64,000 nucleotides of DNA from UBA2589 sp038120095. Its GTDB lineage: Bacteria > Gemmatimonadota > Gemmatimonadetes > Longimicrobiales > Gaopeijiaceae. The notes under the pieces were generated by a model. That model was not told the origin of the DNA and did not search any database. It saw nothing but the letters and a program-made list of their open reading frames with translations. The first letter of the stretch is position 1. Every line of letters starts with the position of its first letter. Positions 42,586 to 50,934 of the stretch are shown in pieces. The translations under genes were made by a program, and so were the position numbers. The stretch is taken from contig JAYOKZ010000009.1 in the NCBI GenBank assembly GCA_038120095.1, positions 1-64,000 on the forward strand, read 5' to 3'.

Positions 42586-44058
42586 TCAGTTCCCTTCGGC
42601 CTGGGTCGCCCGATCCTGCACGGCCGCGGCGATCCTCCTGTTGAACAGGAGGAGCACCACGAGCACGATCGCGAACTGGATCACGACGGAGCCGACATTG
42701 TAGGGACTGAACAGGGTCCACGTCTCTCTGAAATCGTCGCTGCGAGCACTCCACAGGAACCAGATGGCGAGGAACACCGCTTCGAACGCCACGAGACGCA
42801 TCGCCCAGTCCCACCACGGTCCGATGTGGATATCCGAGCCTGACTGGTTGATGAACTGTTCACGGAACTTCGTGACGCCGAAACGGAGTACGGCGAAGGC
42901 GAAGAAGAACCCGGATACCATCAGCGCTACGCCCCATACCCAGTCCTGATTCTGAAAAATTTCCAGCCTGAGGGCACTCGGGATACCGAACAGCAGCCCT
43001 GCGGCGCCTACGATGCCGATCGCGCGGCTGCGCTCAACCCCGAGATCCATGAGCAGTCGTGACGCCATCTCGATCATGGCGACGAGACTGGTCCAGGCAG
43101 CAAAAACCAGGGCGAGGAAGAAGAGTGCCTGAAAGAACCGTCCCCCCGGAATCTGCTGAAAAAGTTGCGGGACCCAGATGAATGTGAGTCCCTCGTTGCC
43201 GGACGTTGCAAGCATCGCCTCGGCCTCGGCCGCCGGCATCACGGAAAACACCGTACACAGCACCATGATGCCGGCGAGGAGCGACATCGAATTGTTCCCG
43301 AAGCCGATCACGAAGGCATTGAGAGCAGTATCCTCGTTCGCACGCATGTAGATCGCATAGGTGAGGACCAGTCCCCACCCTGCGCCAGTGTCCCACGCAT
43401 TCTGCGTGAGGGCTTCGATCCATATGCTGTAATCGGCCAGCTCCGACAGTCGTGGAGTGAACAGGAAGGCCAGCCCCTCCGCGGCTCCCGGCATGGTCAA
43501 CGCCCGAATCGCAAGCACCAGAACCAGCACGACAAGACTCGGAATCAGCACCTTGGCGGCAGTCTCGATCCCCCTCACTCCCTTCGAGACGACGAAGAGT
43601 GCAAGGCCCATCGCCACGGCATGGGTCAGAATTGCCCCGGGCGTGGAGTGGAAGGACTCCCAGAAGGCGTCTGGGGGAGCACCCGGCGTCGGGACATCTC
43701 CGGTTACGGTTCCGACGAAGAACCGGATCGTCCACCCCATGACGACCGAGTAGTAGAACATGATCGCGGTCGCGACGAAGGCGATCCACGCGCCCATCCA
43801 GGCGAAGCCCGGTCCCAGGATCTTCACGAACGAGCCGATCGCACCGCGGCGGGTCGCCTTGCCCATACCGAATTCGAGGATCAGGAGTGGTACCGACCAG
43901 GCCAGAAGAAAGACAACCCAGGCCACCAGGAACGACCCACCACCATTGCTGGCTGCGATCCGCGGGAAACGCCAGATGTTCCCTGTCCCGACCGCCATGC
44001 CAAGCATGGCGAGGAGCATCCCCCAACGTGAGCTGAAGACTTCCGACTTCGAGGACAC
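42586..44058 (-). CDS. Sodium-dependent transporter, neurotransmitter:sodium symporter (NSS) family
   Basis: 490 residues, about 12 membrane helices. The first helix carries GMLLAMLGMAVGTGNIWRFPR, the unwound Na+/substrate site of LeuT-type transporters. Helices 6-8 include GFGNNSMSLLAGIMV and FFLALVFAAWTSLVAMIEM. It imports amino acids or related compounds with sodium. GTG at 44058 is preferred because CGGAG lies seven bases upstream; a longer GTG start at 44100 is possible. The small MetS-type subunit at 39313-39429 may belong to it. Which amino acid it carries is unknown. Confidence 0.93.
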   Translation of the reverse strand: MSSKSEVFSSRWGMLLAMLGMAVGTGNIWRFPRIAASNGGGSFLVAWVVFLLAWSVPLLILEFGMGKATRRGAIGSFVKILGPGFAWMGAWIAFVATAIMFYYSVVMGWTIRFFVGTVTGDVPTPGAPPDAFWESFHSTPGAILTHAVAMGLALFVVSKGVRGIETAAKVLIPSLVVLVLVLAIRALTMPGAAEGLAFLFTPRLSELADYSIWIEALTQNAWDTGAGWGLVLTYAIYMRANEDTALNAFVIGFGNNSMSLLAGIMVLCTVFSVMPAAEAEAMLATSGNEGLTFIWVPQLFQQIPGGRFFQALFFLALVFAAWTSLVAMIEMASRLLMDLGVERSRAIGIVGAAGLLFGIPSALRLEIFQNQDWVWGVALMVSGFFFAFAVLRFGVTKFREQFINQSGSDIHIGPWWDWAMRLVAFEAVFLAIWFLWSARSDDFRETWTLFSPYNVGSVVIQFAIVLVVLLLFNRRIAAAVQDRATQAEGN

Positions 44059-44210
44059 AGGCGAGCTCCGGCAGGCGGTGATGGTCACCTCCGGTCGCAC
44101 CGGAGGGGCAGTGACACGACCGCTTTCGGTCGCGGCGAAGAGTATAGGAGCGGCCGCACCAGTGGGCTACCGGCTCCGGAGGAGCGGGTTCGCCGCACGG
44201 ACTCGCGACA

Positions 44211-44657
44211 CTACTCGAAGATGTACGCTATGGCCTGCGCAGCCTGCTCCAGGGTAAAAACCGTCAAGGTCGCGAGCGCATCCATCTCCTTGAGGGCATG
44301 CACATGCTCCTCGGGACGCACCAGAATGAGCGGTAATCCGTTGGCGACGGCTGCTCCCGCATCCGACGCCGTGTTCCACTGCCTGTACTTCGGTCCGAAG
44401 AACGCCACGCACATATCGGCCCTCTGCATGAGAACCCGTGTACGAAGGGTATTCACCCTCGCACCCATGAGATCCCGATACATCGGCCCGGGCTGTTCGC
44501 CCACGATATCCTCGCCGACGGAATCCGAGCGGTCGTGAACCTCCTGCGGCCCGACGACGAGTGCGTCGACTCCGAGCGCCTCGAGGTGGCCCCTCAGCTC
44601 GGCCCGCCACTCGGAGTGAATCTCCCCGGCCGCATAGATGACGATGTCATCCATCAT
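44211..44657 (-). CDS. YtoQ family protein
   Basis: 148 residues with the whole YtoQ pattern: DDIVIYAAGEIHSEWRAEL at the N-terminus, VGPQEVHDRSD, GARVNTLRTRVLMQRADM, FFGPKYRQWNTASDAGAA and the C-terminal helix LEQAAQAIAYIFE. The fold resembles nucleoside 2-deoxyribosyltransferases, but the family's biochemical role is not established. The ATG at 44657 (a second follows directly) lies 13 bp after the glyS stop, suggesting co-transcription. Confidence 0.85.
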   Translation of the reverse strand: MMDDIVIYAAGEIHSEWRAELRGHLEALGVDALVVGPQEVHDRSDSVGEDIVGEQPGPMYRDLMGARVNTLRTRVLMQRADMCVAFFGPKYRQWNTASDAGAAVANGLPLILVRPEEHVHALKEMDALATLTVFTLEQAAQAIAYIFE

Positions 44658-44670
44658 GAGGCTCCCGCGT

Positions 44671-45976
44671 TCACCCGAGCCGCTCCCGGATCCACGGGAC
44701 GAGCTGATCCGTCGCGACTCGGACCTGTTCGAGCGTGTCCCGGTCACGGATGGTGACGGTCCCCTGCTCCACCGACTCGCCATCGACCGTGATGCACCAT
44801 GGGGTCCCGATCTCATCCTGGCGTCGGTAGCGACGACCGATGGCACCGGACTGATCGTAGAATGCATTGATCGCATTCGCGCGAAGGTCGGCCTGAATTC
44901 TTTCTGCGATCTCCGGCATCCCATCCTTCTTCACGAGCGGGAAGACCGCGGCCTTGATTGGTGCGATCTGAGGATTCATCGCCAGCAGGGTGCGTGTCTC
45001 GCCTTCGATCTCTTCCTCCCGGTAGGCATCCGCAAGCACGACGAGCGTTGTCCGATCCACGCCCATCGACGTTTCGATGACGTACGGCACGAAGCGCTCG
45101 TTCGTCGGTGCGTCGATATACTCGAGGCGCTTGCCTGAGTACTCCTGGTGACGCCCCAGATCGAAATCGGTTCGGTTGTGGATCCCCTCGAACTCCTTCC
45201 ATCCGAACGGGAATTCATACTCGATGTCGTGGGCGTCCTTGGCATAGTGCGCGAGTTCATCGGGCCCGTGTCGATGGAAGCGCAGCTTTTTCTCGCGGAT
45301 GCCGAGATCCTTGTGCCACTGCATGCGAACGTCCATCCAGTGATCGAACCACTCGTCGTCGTCACCGGGTTTCACGAAGAACTGCATTTCGGCCTGCTCG
45401 AATTCGCGCGTGCGGAAAATGAAGTTCCCCGGCGTGATCTCATTTCGAAATGCCTTCCCGATCTGCGCGATTCCGAACGGCACCTTCTGGCGAGCGGCCC
45501 CCTGCACATTCAGGAAATTGACGAAGATGCCCTGAGCAGTCTCCGGTCGGATGAACACCGCCGACGAGGAGTCCTCAACCGGCCCCATGAAGGTCTTGAA
45601 CATGAGGTTGAACATTCGCGGCTCCGTGAACGCATCACGAGTTCCGCACGAGGGGCATTGACCACCTTCCACCTCCGGCAGATCGGCGCGAAACCGACGG
45701 TGGCAGTTCGTGCACTCGATCAAGGGGTCGGTGAATCCCTCGACATGCCCGGAAGCCTCCCAGACGCGGGGGTGCATGAGAATCGCGGCGTCGAGACCCT
45801 CGATGTCATCGCGGCGGTGCACCATGGAGGTCCACCACCGGTCCTTGATGTTGCGCTTCAGTTCGACCCCGAGCGGGCCATAATCCCACACGGAGCCGGT
45901 GCCGCCGTAGATCTCGGAAGACTGGAAGATGTATCCGCGCCGCTTGGACAGCNNNNNNNNNNTCGGCGTTGGACAT
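44671..45976 (-). CDS. glyS: Glycyl-tRNA synthetase, class II dimeric type (assembly gap near start)
   Basis: About 430 residues of the alpha2-type GlyRS. Class II motif 2 is FRNEITPGNFIFRTREFEQAE, and the N-terminal LSKRRGYIFQSSEIYGGTGS is the family hallmark. A zinc finger is formed by CTNCHRRF and CPSCGTRD. The C-terminal anticodon-binding domain ends VATDQLVPWIRERLG. It charges tRNA-Gly in the cytoplasm. The natural start MSNA at 45976 is separated from SKRRG by ten Ns (45953-45962) and is in a different frame unless the true gap is a multiple of three. The gap is therefore probably mis-sized. The gene is divergent from nfuA. Confidence 0.93.
45953..45962. other. Assembly gap of 10 Ns near the glyS start
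   Basis: Exactly ten Ns just after the first codons of glyS. The upstream ATG-TCC-AAC-GCC codons and the downstream SKRRG codons are in register only if the gap length is a multiple of three, so the number ten is a placeholder. Confidence 0.9.
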
Positions 45977-46148
45977 GAAAAGCCTTGATTCGTAACGGTT
46001 TGGGGCGCTCCGAAGGGCGGCGAAAGGTACTGGGCCCAGCTGAGGCGATCAACGTCCCGCCGGGATGCCGGATGGCGGAGCACCGAACCCCGGGACGCGC
46101 GCCGTGTAGTAGATTGATAAGCCGCGTCACTTCCCGTTCCCAAAGCAG

Positions 46149-46745
46149 ATGATCACGTTCACCGAGCACGCCGCCGAGGTCCTCAAGACGTTTCTCGCCG
46201 GCGACCCCGAACCAAGTCAGGCGCTGCGGATCTCCGTGAGTGGTGCGAAGACTGCTCCGCGCTTCGATCTGACCCTCGTCGAACATTCGGATCGAGCTGA
46301 AGATGAAACTTCGGTCGATGCGAGCGGATTCGAGGTTCTGGTGCGGGAATCCGATCTGGCATTGCTTGAAGGCGCAACGGTCGACTATGTCGAACGGGTC
46401 AACGAGAGCGGCTTCGAGGTGCGCCCGGCGGAGGGGCGGGTGCCACAGCCTTCGGGACGGCGCATGTCAGACGGCGCGCCCGACGGCGAGATCGCGGACG
46501 CCGTCCGGTCCGTGCTCGATTCGCAAGTGAATCCGGCGATCGCCGCCCACGGGGGAATGATCTCTCTCGTCGATGTCGAAGGGACCGACATTTACGTGGA
46601 GATGAGCGGGGGGTGTCAGGGCTGTGCACTGTCCCGCATGACCCTTCGTCAGGGCGTCGAGCGCATGTTGCGCGAAGCCGTGCCGGAGTTGACCGCCGTT
46701 CATGACGTTACGGACCACTCGTCCGGAGAGAACCCCTACCTCTGA
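46149..46745 (+). CDS. nfuA: Iron-sulfur cluster carrier protein NfuA
   Basis: 198 residues in two parts. The N-terminal domain is HesB/IscA-like (ITFTEHAAEVLKTFLAG, about 1-95) but lacks the IscA cysteines, as in NfuA. The C-terminal NifU domain (about 115-185) contains VNPAIAAHGGMISLVDVEG and the cluster-binding pair in GGCQGCALSRMTLRQGVE. It carries [4Fe-4S] clusters to client enzymes such as radical SAM proteins and aconitase. The ATG at 46149 is 172 bp from the divergent glyS start. The cyanophycinase gene follows 4 bp after the stop. Confidence 0.9.
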   Translation: MITFTEHAAEVLKTFLAGDPEPSQALRISVSGAKTAPRFDLTLVEHSDRAEDETSVDASGFEVLVRESDLALLEGATVDYVERVNESGFEVRPAEGRVPQPSGRRMSDGAPDGEIADAVRSVLDSQVNPAIAAHGGMISLVDVEGTDIYVEMSGGCQGCALSRMTLRQGVERMLREAVPELTAVHDVTDHSSGENPYL

Positions 46746-46749
46746 TGCG

Positions 46750-47652
46750 ATGACGTCACCCGGGCCCCGATGGTTCCTCCTCGGCCTCCTTGCCGCCTCG
46801 GAGCTGGCTGTGGGGCTCGGCGTCGCGGCTCAGCCATGTGCCCTCCCGTGCGTGGGGCCCGCGCGCGGGGCCATCATCGCCGCTGGAGGTGGTCGCCTCT
46901 CACCAGAGATCTACGCACGTTTCGTCGAGCTGGCGGGCGGCGCAGAGGCCCGGATCATCCTGATTCCGACAGCCGGAACCGAGCACGGGTCACACGACGG
47001 ATGGACTGCCGCCGAGGAACTGCGCAGGGCCGGAGCTCGGCACCTCGACATTCTTCATACCCGATCGGACAAAGTGGCAGACCTCAGCCCCTTCGCGTCT
47101 CTTCTCAAGGATGCGTCGGGCGTCTGGATTTCAGGTGGTCAGCAGTGGCGACTGGTCGATGTGTACCTGAATACGGAGACACATCGGCAGTTGGACCGCC
47201 TCCTCGAACGCGGGGGAGTCATTGGCGGCAATTCGGCCGGGGCGTCCGCGCTGGCCTCGTTTCTCCTTCGAGGAGGGGAGGTCAACCGGGAGATTATTTC
47301 CGACGAGCGCTCCGTCGGCTTCGGCTTCCTTCGAAACGTCGCTGTTGATCAGCACCTACTGGCCCGTGGTCGTGAGAATGAAATGTTCGAGGTGCTTCGG
47401 CGCGCACCACACCTCCTCGGGATCGGGCTGGACGAGGGTTCGGGCGTCATGATCACCGGCGACCTGGCCAGGGTGCTCGCAGGCAGGGTGGCGGTCTACG
47501 ATATCACAGACCCCGAATCCCTGATCCCCCTTCGCTGGCTGGATTCCGGTGAGGTGTACGACCTCGGTGCCCGTCGCGCGATCCTGACCGACGTCGCGGA
47601 GCCCCCTGCACCCGCGCCCGCACCCAATGGAGTCTTCAGGGGCTCTTCCTGA
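46750..47652 (+). CDS. Secreted cyanophycinase (peptidase S51)
   Basis: 300 residues with a signal peptide (RWFLLGLLAASELAVGLGVA). The catalytic serine is in GGVIGGNSAGASALASF. RGAIIAAGGGRLSPEIY, RIILIPTAGTEHGSH and GVWISGGQQWRLVD complete the S51 pattern. The C-terminal GIGLDEGSGVMI provides the next conserved block. It hydrolyses cyanophycin (multi-L-arginyl-poly-Asp) to beta-Asp-Arg dipeptides outside the cytoplasm. No cyanophycin synthetase is in the window, so the substrate may be foreign polymer. It is convergent with the GYF-like gene. Confidence 0.87.
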   Translation: MTSPGPRWFLLGLLAASELAVGLGVAAQPCALPCVGPARGAIIAAGGGRLSPEIYARFVELAGGAEARIILIPTAGTEHGSHDGWTAAEELRRAGARHLDILHTRSDKVADLSPFASLLKDASGVWISGGQQWRLVDVYLNTETHRQLDRLLERGGVIGGNSAGASALASFLLRGGEVNREIISDERSVGFGFLRNVAVDQHLLARGRENEMFEVLRRAPHLLGIGLDEGSGVMITGDLARVLAGRVAVYDITDPESLIPLRWLDSGEVYDLGARRAILTDVAEPPAPAPAPNGVFRGSS

Positions 47653-47691
47653 CGTCAGCGCCCGTTCCGGTCCGGCGACGTGGCCGCCATC

Positions 47692-49449
47692 CTACTGGAT
47701 TGCCGCGACCCGAATCTCGTTGAGGAGGTGGTTCCGCAGCCCCTCGGATGTGACGACCTCGCGGAACCCGAGGTCGGCGAGTGCATCAACGACCGCGCCC
47801 AGCATATCATCCAGGGCAGAACTCAACTCCGTCGTCGACGCATCGACCTCCAGGACAGGGTTGGTAGTCGCGGAAGACGCCGGCACGTATGTCAGTCCGT
47901 CTTCATTGGCGATGACGAAGTCGTGCAGCGCCAGGGAGGCATCCACAACCACCGCGAAACGATCCCAGATCGCCTGACGCGCCGGCGCAGCCGCCACGAA
48001 CCCCGAATCAGCACGCTCCCGGATCGCCAAAGCTTCAGGCTCTCCGATCTCCTCCGAGGAGAGCTCCAACGTCAGCCCCGCATCAAAGTCGGCCAGGCCG
48101 ATCCCGCGGGCGGAATCCAGGAGACTGCTCATCCCCTCCCAGAACTCCTGAACGTCGGCGTACCGGCTCGCATTCGCGAGATACGCGCCACCCGGCCAGT
48201 CCGAGCCGGGCGCATCCACGCGTGGTACCTCACTCCATGCGGAAACGACATTTCCAAATGAACGAGCCATTGCCGCCTCCGCGGCTCGCTCCATGGCGGG
48301 TATCAGAGCCTCAGCGAGGTCCGGCATCACCACGCGAGGGGGATCAGGTTCATCATGCGTTGCGATCATGTCACTGAGTACGGGCCAGAAGGTGTAGCCA
48401 CCCACCCCGATCGCCAGAAGTGCGACCACTCCGATCAGAGGTAGCGCCAGATTTCGCTCCGTTCGCCTTCTTGGCGGAGACGGCCTGCTCCTCGGCTCCC
48501 CCCGTTCACGGGGAGATACGCGCTGGGCTCCAGGATCCTCCTGCCCGGGAGCCGAAAAATCGAGGACCTCCTCGTCCGGCTCCGAGTCCTGATCCATCCA
48601 CGCCGGGGGATCCTCCGGCGAAAATTCGGTCATCGGAGGCTCGAGATCGAGCCCGCCATCGCCACCGTCGAACCCCCCTGAGTCGAACTCCATGGCCGTC
48701 TCCAACTCCATGCCAGCCGAGAAATCCGGGGCGGGATCGAGGTCGTTACCGCCCTCGGGGAAGGCGGCGAAATCGGTAGAAGCGACATCGACCTGATCAG
48801 TCATCGCAGTCACGCCTGGTCCATCGTCGAAGGCGTCCTCCAACTCGAGGCCTCCGGCCATCTCGCCGAAGTCGAAGCCGGGCGCCTCACCTTCCTCGTG
48901 AGGCGCATCCGGCACCAGTGACGCACTCTCCGGTTCCTCTTCGACGGGGGCCGGGTCGAGAGCTTCACCCGCGTGATCGGCGAAACTCAGATCCAGATCC
49001 GGGAGATCACCGAATACGGAGCTCGAGTCCGGGACCTCCGGTTCCTCGGGTGTTTCCGCCAGGGTCAGACTCGAGATGTCACCAAAGTCCACCTGGGGCT
49101 CGACCTCATCTTCCGGCTCTTCCGTGCCGAAGGCAACGCTCAGCTCGAGGGATGAGGGAGGATCATTCGACTCGCCGTTCTCCCGCGTCGCATCATCCGC
49201 CGCCTGAACGATCTCCGGCGCCGGCGAGGGAGCGGCCGGAGGGGGAGCCACGAACCCCTCTTCCTCGGCGGCCGACCGCTGAAGGCTGTGGTAGATCTCA
49301 TGCGAGTCCGCAGGACCCCACTGGTCCGCGGCTGCGTCGTAGAGTTGGGTGTCATCCGAGATCGCACCGAGCTCGATACGCAACGCGAGGGCGTCAACGC
49401 TTGGAATCGGTACCTCGTTACCGTTGGAGTCGATGTACGCGAATCGCAT
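47692..49449 (-). CDS. GYF-like single-pass membrane protein, acidic
   Basis: 585 residues. The first ~65 residues (MRFAYIDSNGNEVPIPSVDA and IELGAISDDTQLYDAAADQWGPA) look like a GYF_2-type domain. Then about 260 residues are very acidic and low in complexity (many Asp, Glu, Pro, Ser), and end in a basic juxtamembrane stretch. A single helix follows at about 334-356 (LALPLIGVVALLAIGVGGYTF). The C-terminal ~215 residues form a separate extracytoplasmic domain (VTSEGLRNHLLNEIRVAAIQ at the end). The topology suggests a regulatory or tethering membrane protein; no function is assigned. Confidence 0.65.
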   Translation of the reverse strand: MRFAYIDSNGNEVPIPSVDALALRIELGAISDDTQLYDAAADQWGPADSHEIYHSLQRSAAEEEGFVAPPPAAPSPAPEIVQAADDATRENGESNDPPSSLELSVAFGTEEPEDEVEPQVDFGDISSLTLAETPEEPEVPDSSSVFGDLPDLDLSFADHAGEALDPAPVEEEPESASLVPDAPHEEGEAPGFDFGEMAGGLELEDAFDDGPGVTAMTDQVDVASTDFAAFPEGGNDLDPAPDFSAGMELETAMEFDSGGFDGGDGGLDLEPPMTEFSPEDPPAWMDQDSEPDEEVLDFSAPGQEDPGAQRVSPRERGEPRSRPSPPRRRTERNLALPLIGVVALLAIGVGGYTFWPVLSDMIATHDEPDPPRVVMPDLAEALIPAMERAAEAAMARSFGNVVSAWSEVPRVDAPGSDWPGGAYLANASRYADVQEFWEGMSSLLDSARGIGLADFDAGLTLELSSEEIGEPEALAIRERADSGFVAAAPARQAIWDRFAVVVDASLALHDFVIANEDGLTYVPASSATTNPVLEVDASTTELSSALDDMLGAVVDALADLGFREVVTSEGLRNHLLNEIRVAAIQ

Positions 49450-49543
49450 GGCGTAACGTTGGTGAGTGGCAGAGATCGCCCGAAGGGCTGCACGTCAAAA
49501 GAGTAAATGCACGACGACCGGACGGCGAGCCTGACGAAGAAGA

Positions 49544-49571
49544 GCCCCCCGGACCCGAAGGCCCGGGGGGC
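49544..49571 (-). terminator. Terminator-like hairpin after the amidohydrolase operon
   Basis: On the minus strand, GCCCCCCGGGCC (49571-49560) pairs with GGTCCGGGGGGC (49555-49544) around a TTCG tetraloop, a 12-bp stem with one G-T pair. It is followed by TCTTCTTC. It begins 29 bases after the stop of the 49600-50934 gene. Confidence 0.75.
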
Positions 49572-49599
49572 CAGTACACCCCGCCAGCATCCGGACGCG

Positions 49600-50934
49600 T
49601 TACATCACGACGCGCAGATACTGCATGACCTTGGTCATGTATTTCTCGAAGAAGAATTTTTGAATGTCCATCATGTCGATCTCGCGACCCTGGATGTACG
49701 ACTGCTCGATGTCGCTCGTCATGTCGAGGGGCGTTCCCGTGGTGATCAGGAACGTCGCCTGCTTGCCGGGTTCCAGCGAGCCGACGCGATCCGCCACTCC
49801 CATGAACTCCGCGGCATTGATGGTCACGGCCTTGAGCGCCTCTTCCTCCGGCAGGCCAAACGCGACGGCGACGCCCGCTTCCCAGGGAAGACGATTCGTG
49901 TAAAGAGATCCGGCACCTCCGGAGATTGCGAACCGAACGCCTGCCTCGTACAACCGGGCAGGCATGCTGTACGCTCCGTCATACCCTTCGTACTGACGAC
50001 CGGGCGCCGCCATGGTGGACGTCAGGATCACCGGGATGTCGTTGGCAACAAGGCGATCCGCAACGTGGATGGCGTCCTGGCCACCACGAATCACAATCTG
50101 GATGTCCTCTTCCAGCGCCCATGTCACCGCATCGTTGATCTGGGCCGCACCATCCGCCGCGACGACGACCGGGATTGCTCGATCGAAGACCGGCATCATC
50201 GCGGCATAGCGGGAGTCGGTACGCACCTCTTCCCCGGCAGCCACTGCGTCCCGGTACGCCCGCGCCTCACCAAAGAAGCCCTTCAGCGACTGGACCTGCT
50301 CCTCGTAAGTGGGTGGGTCCTGCTGGGGCCCACCAAAGCCCCCGAACCCACGGAACCGCCGGGGATTCGGGTTCGGCCAGTTGACGTTCAGGGCAGCGGC
50401 CGACTCCATCGACATTTCTTCCCAGCTCCACCCTTCGAGGCTCAGAGCGGAGGACATCCCCGAGACCAGTCCCCCGCCGGGCGTGCTGAACGCCACGAGA
50501 ACGCCCGCCGAACGCGAGGTTCCGATGTGCCGACTCTCCGCGTTCACAGCGACATCGGCCCGTACGTTCGGGTTGAAATCGCCGAGTTCGTTGACATCGT
50601 TCGACACATCGACCGCGCCGATTTCGCTGATGCCCACCGTACTGTAGGCGTCGATCAGACCCGGATAGATGTGCTTCCCGGCACCGTCCACGACCCTCGT
50701 GCCAGCGGGAATCTCGATGTCGGCCCCAATGGAGGTGATGACCCCGTTGTTGAAGATGATCGTGCCGTTCTCGATCACTCCGCTCGTGACGGTGTGGATC
50801 GTTGCGCCCTGAATCGCGATCGGCTCCGCCTGAGGCGGGACCGTCATCCGCACCTGGGCGTCGAGCGCGACGGGTACGAGGGTGGCCAACACCGCGACTA
50901 CGCCCATGGTTTGCTTGATAGTCGTCATGATCAC
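49600..50934 (-). CDS. Secreted amidohydrolase-family protein lacking the HxH metal motif
   Basis: 444 residues. A signal peptide (TMGVVAVLATLVPVALDAQ) precedes an imidazolonepropionase-like amidohydrolase fold: the metal-site beta strand reads GKHIYPGLIDAYSTVGI, and IQIVIRGGQDAIHVADRL and VGSLEPGKQATFLITTG continue the pattern. In active members the strand is GxxDxHxH; here the His pair is replaced by AYS, and a later Asp position reads SGGAG. The protein may be inactive or a partner of the larger upstream amidohydrolase. The start is GTG at 50934 overlapping the upstream stop (GTGA), or ATG at 50928. Confidence 0.82.
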   Translation of the reverse strand: MIMTTIKQTMGVVAVLATLVPVALDAQVRMTVPPQAEPIAIQGATIHTVTSGVIENGTIIFNNGVITSIGADIEIPAGTRVVDGAGKHIYPGLIDAYSTVGISEIGAVDVSNDVNELGDFNPNVRADVAVNAESRHIGTSRSAGVLVAFSTPGGGLVSGMSSALSLEGWSWEEMSMESAAALNVNWPNPNPRRFRGFGGFGGPQQDPPTYEEQVQSLKGFFGEARAYRDAVAAGEEVRTDSRYAAMMPVFDRAIPVVVAADGAAQINDAVTWALEEDIQIVIRGGQDAIHVADRLVANDIPVILTSTMAAPGRQYEGYDGAYSMPARLYEAGVRFAISGGAGSLYTNRLPWEAGVAVAFGLPEEEALKAVTINAAEFMGVADRVGSLEPGKQATFLITTGTPLDMTSDIEQSYIQGREIDMMDIQKFFFEKYMTKVMQYLRVVM

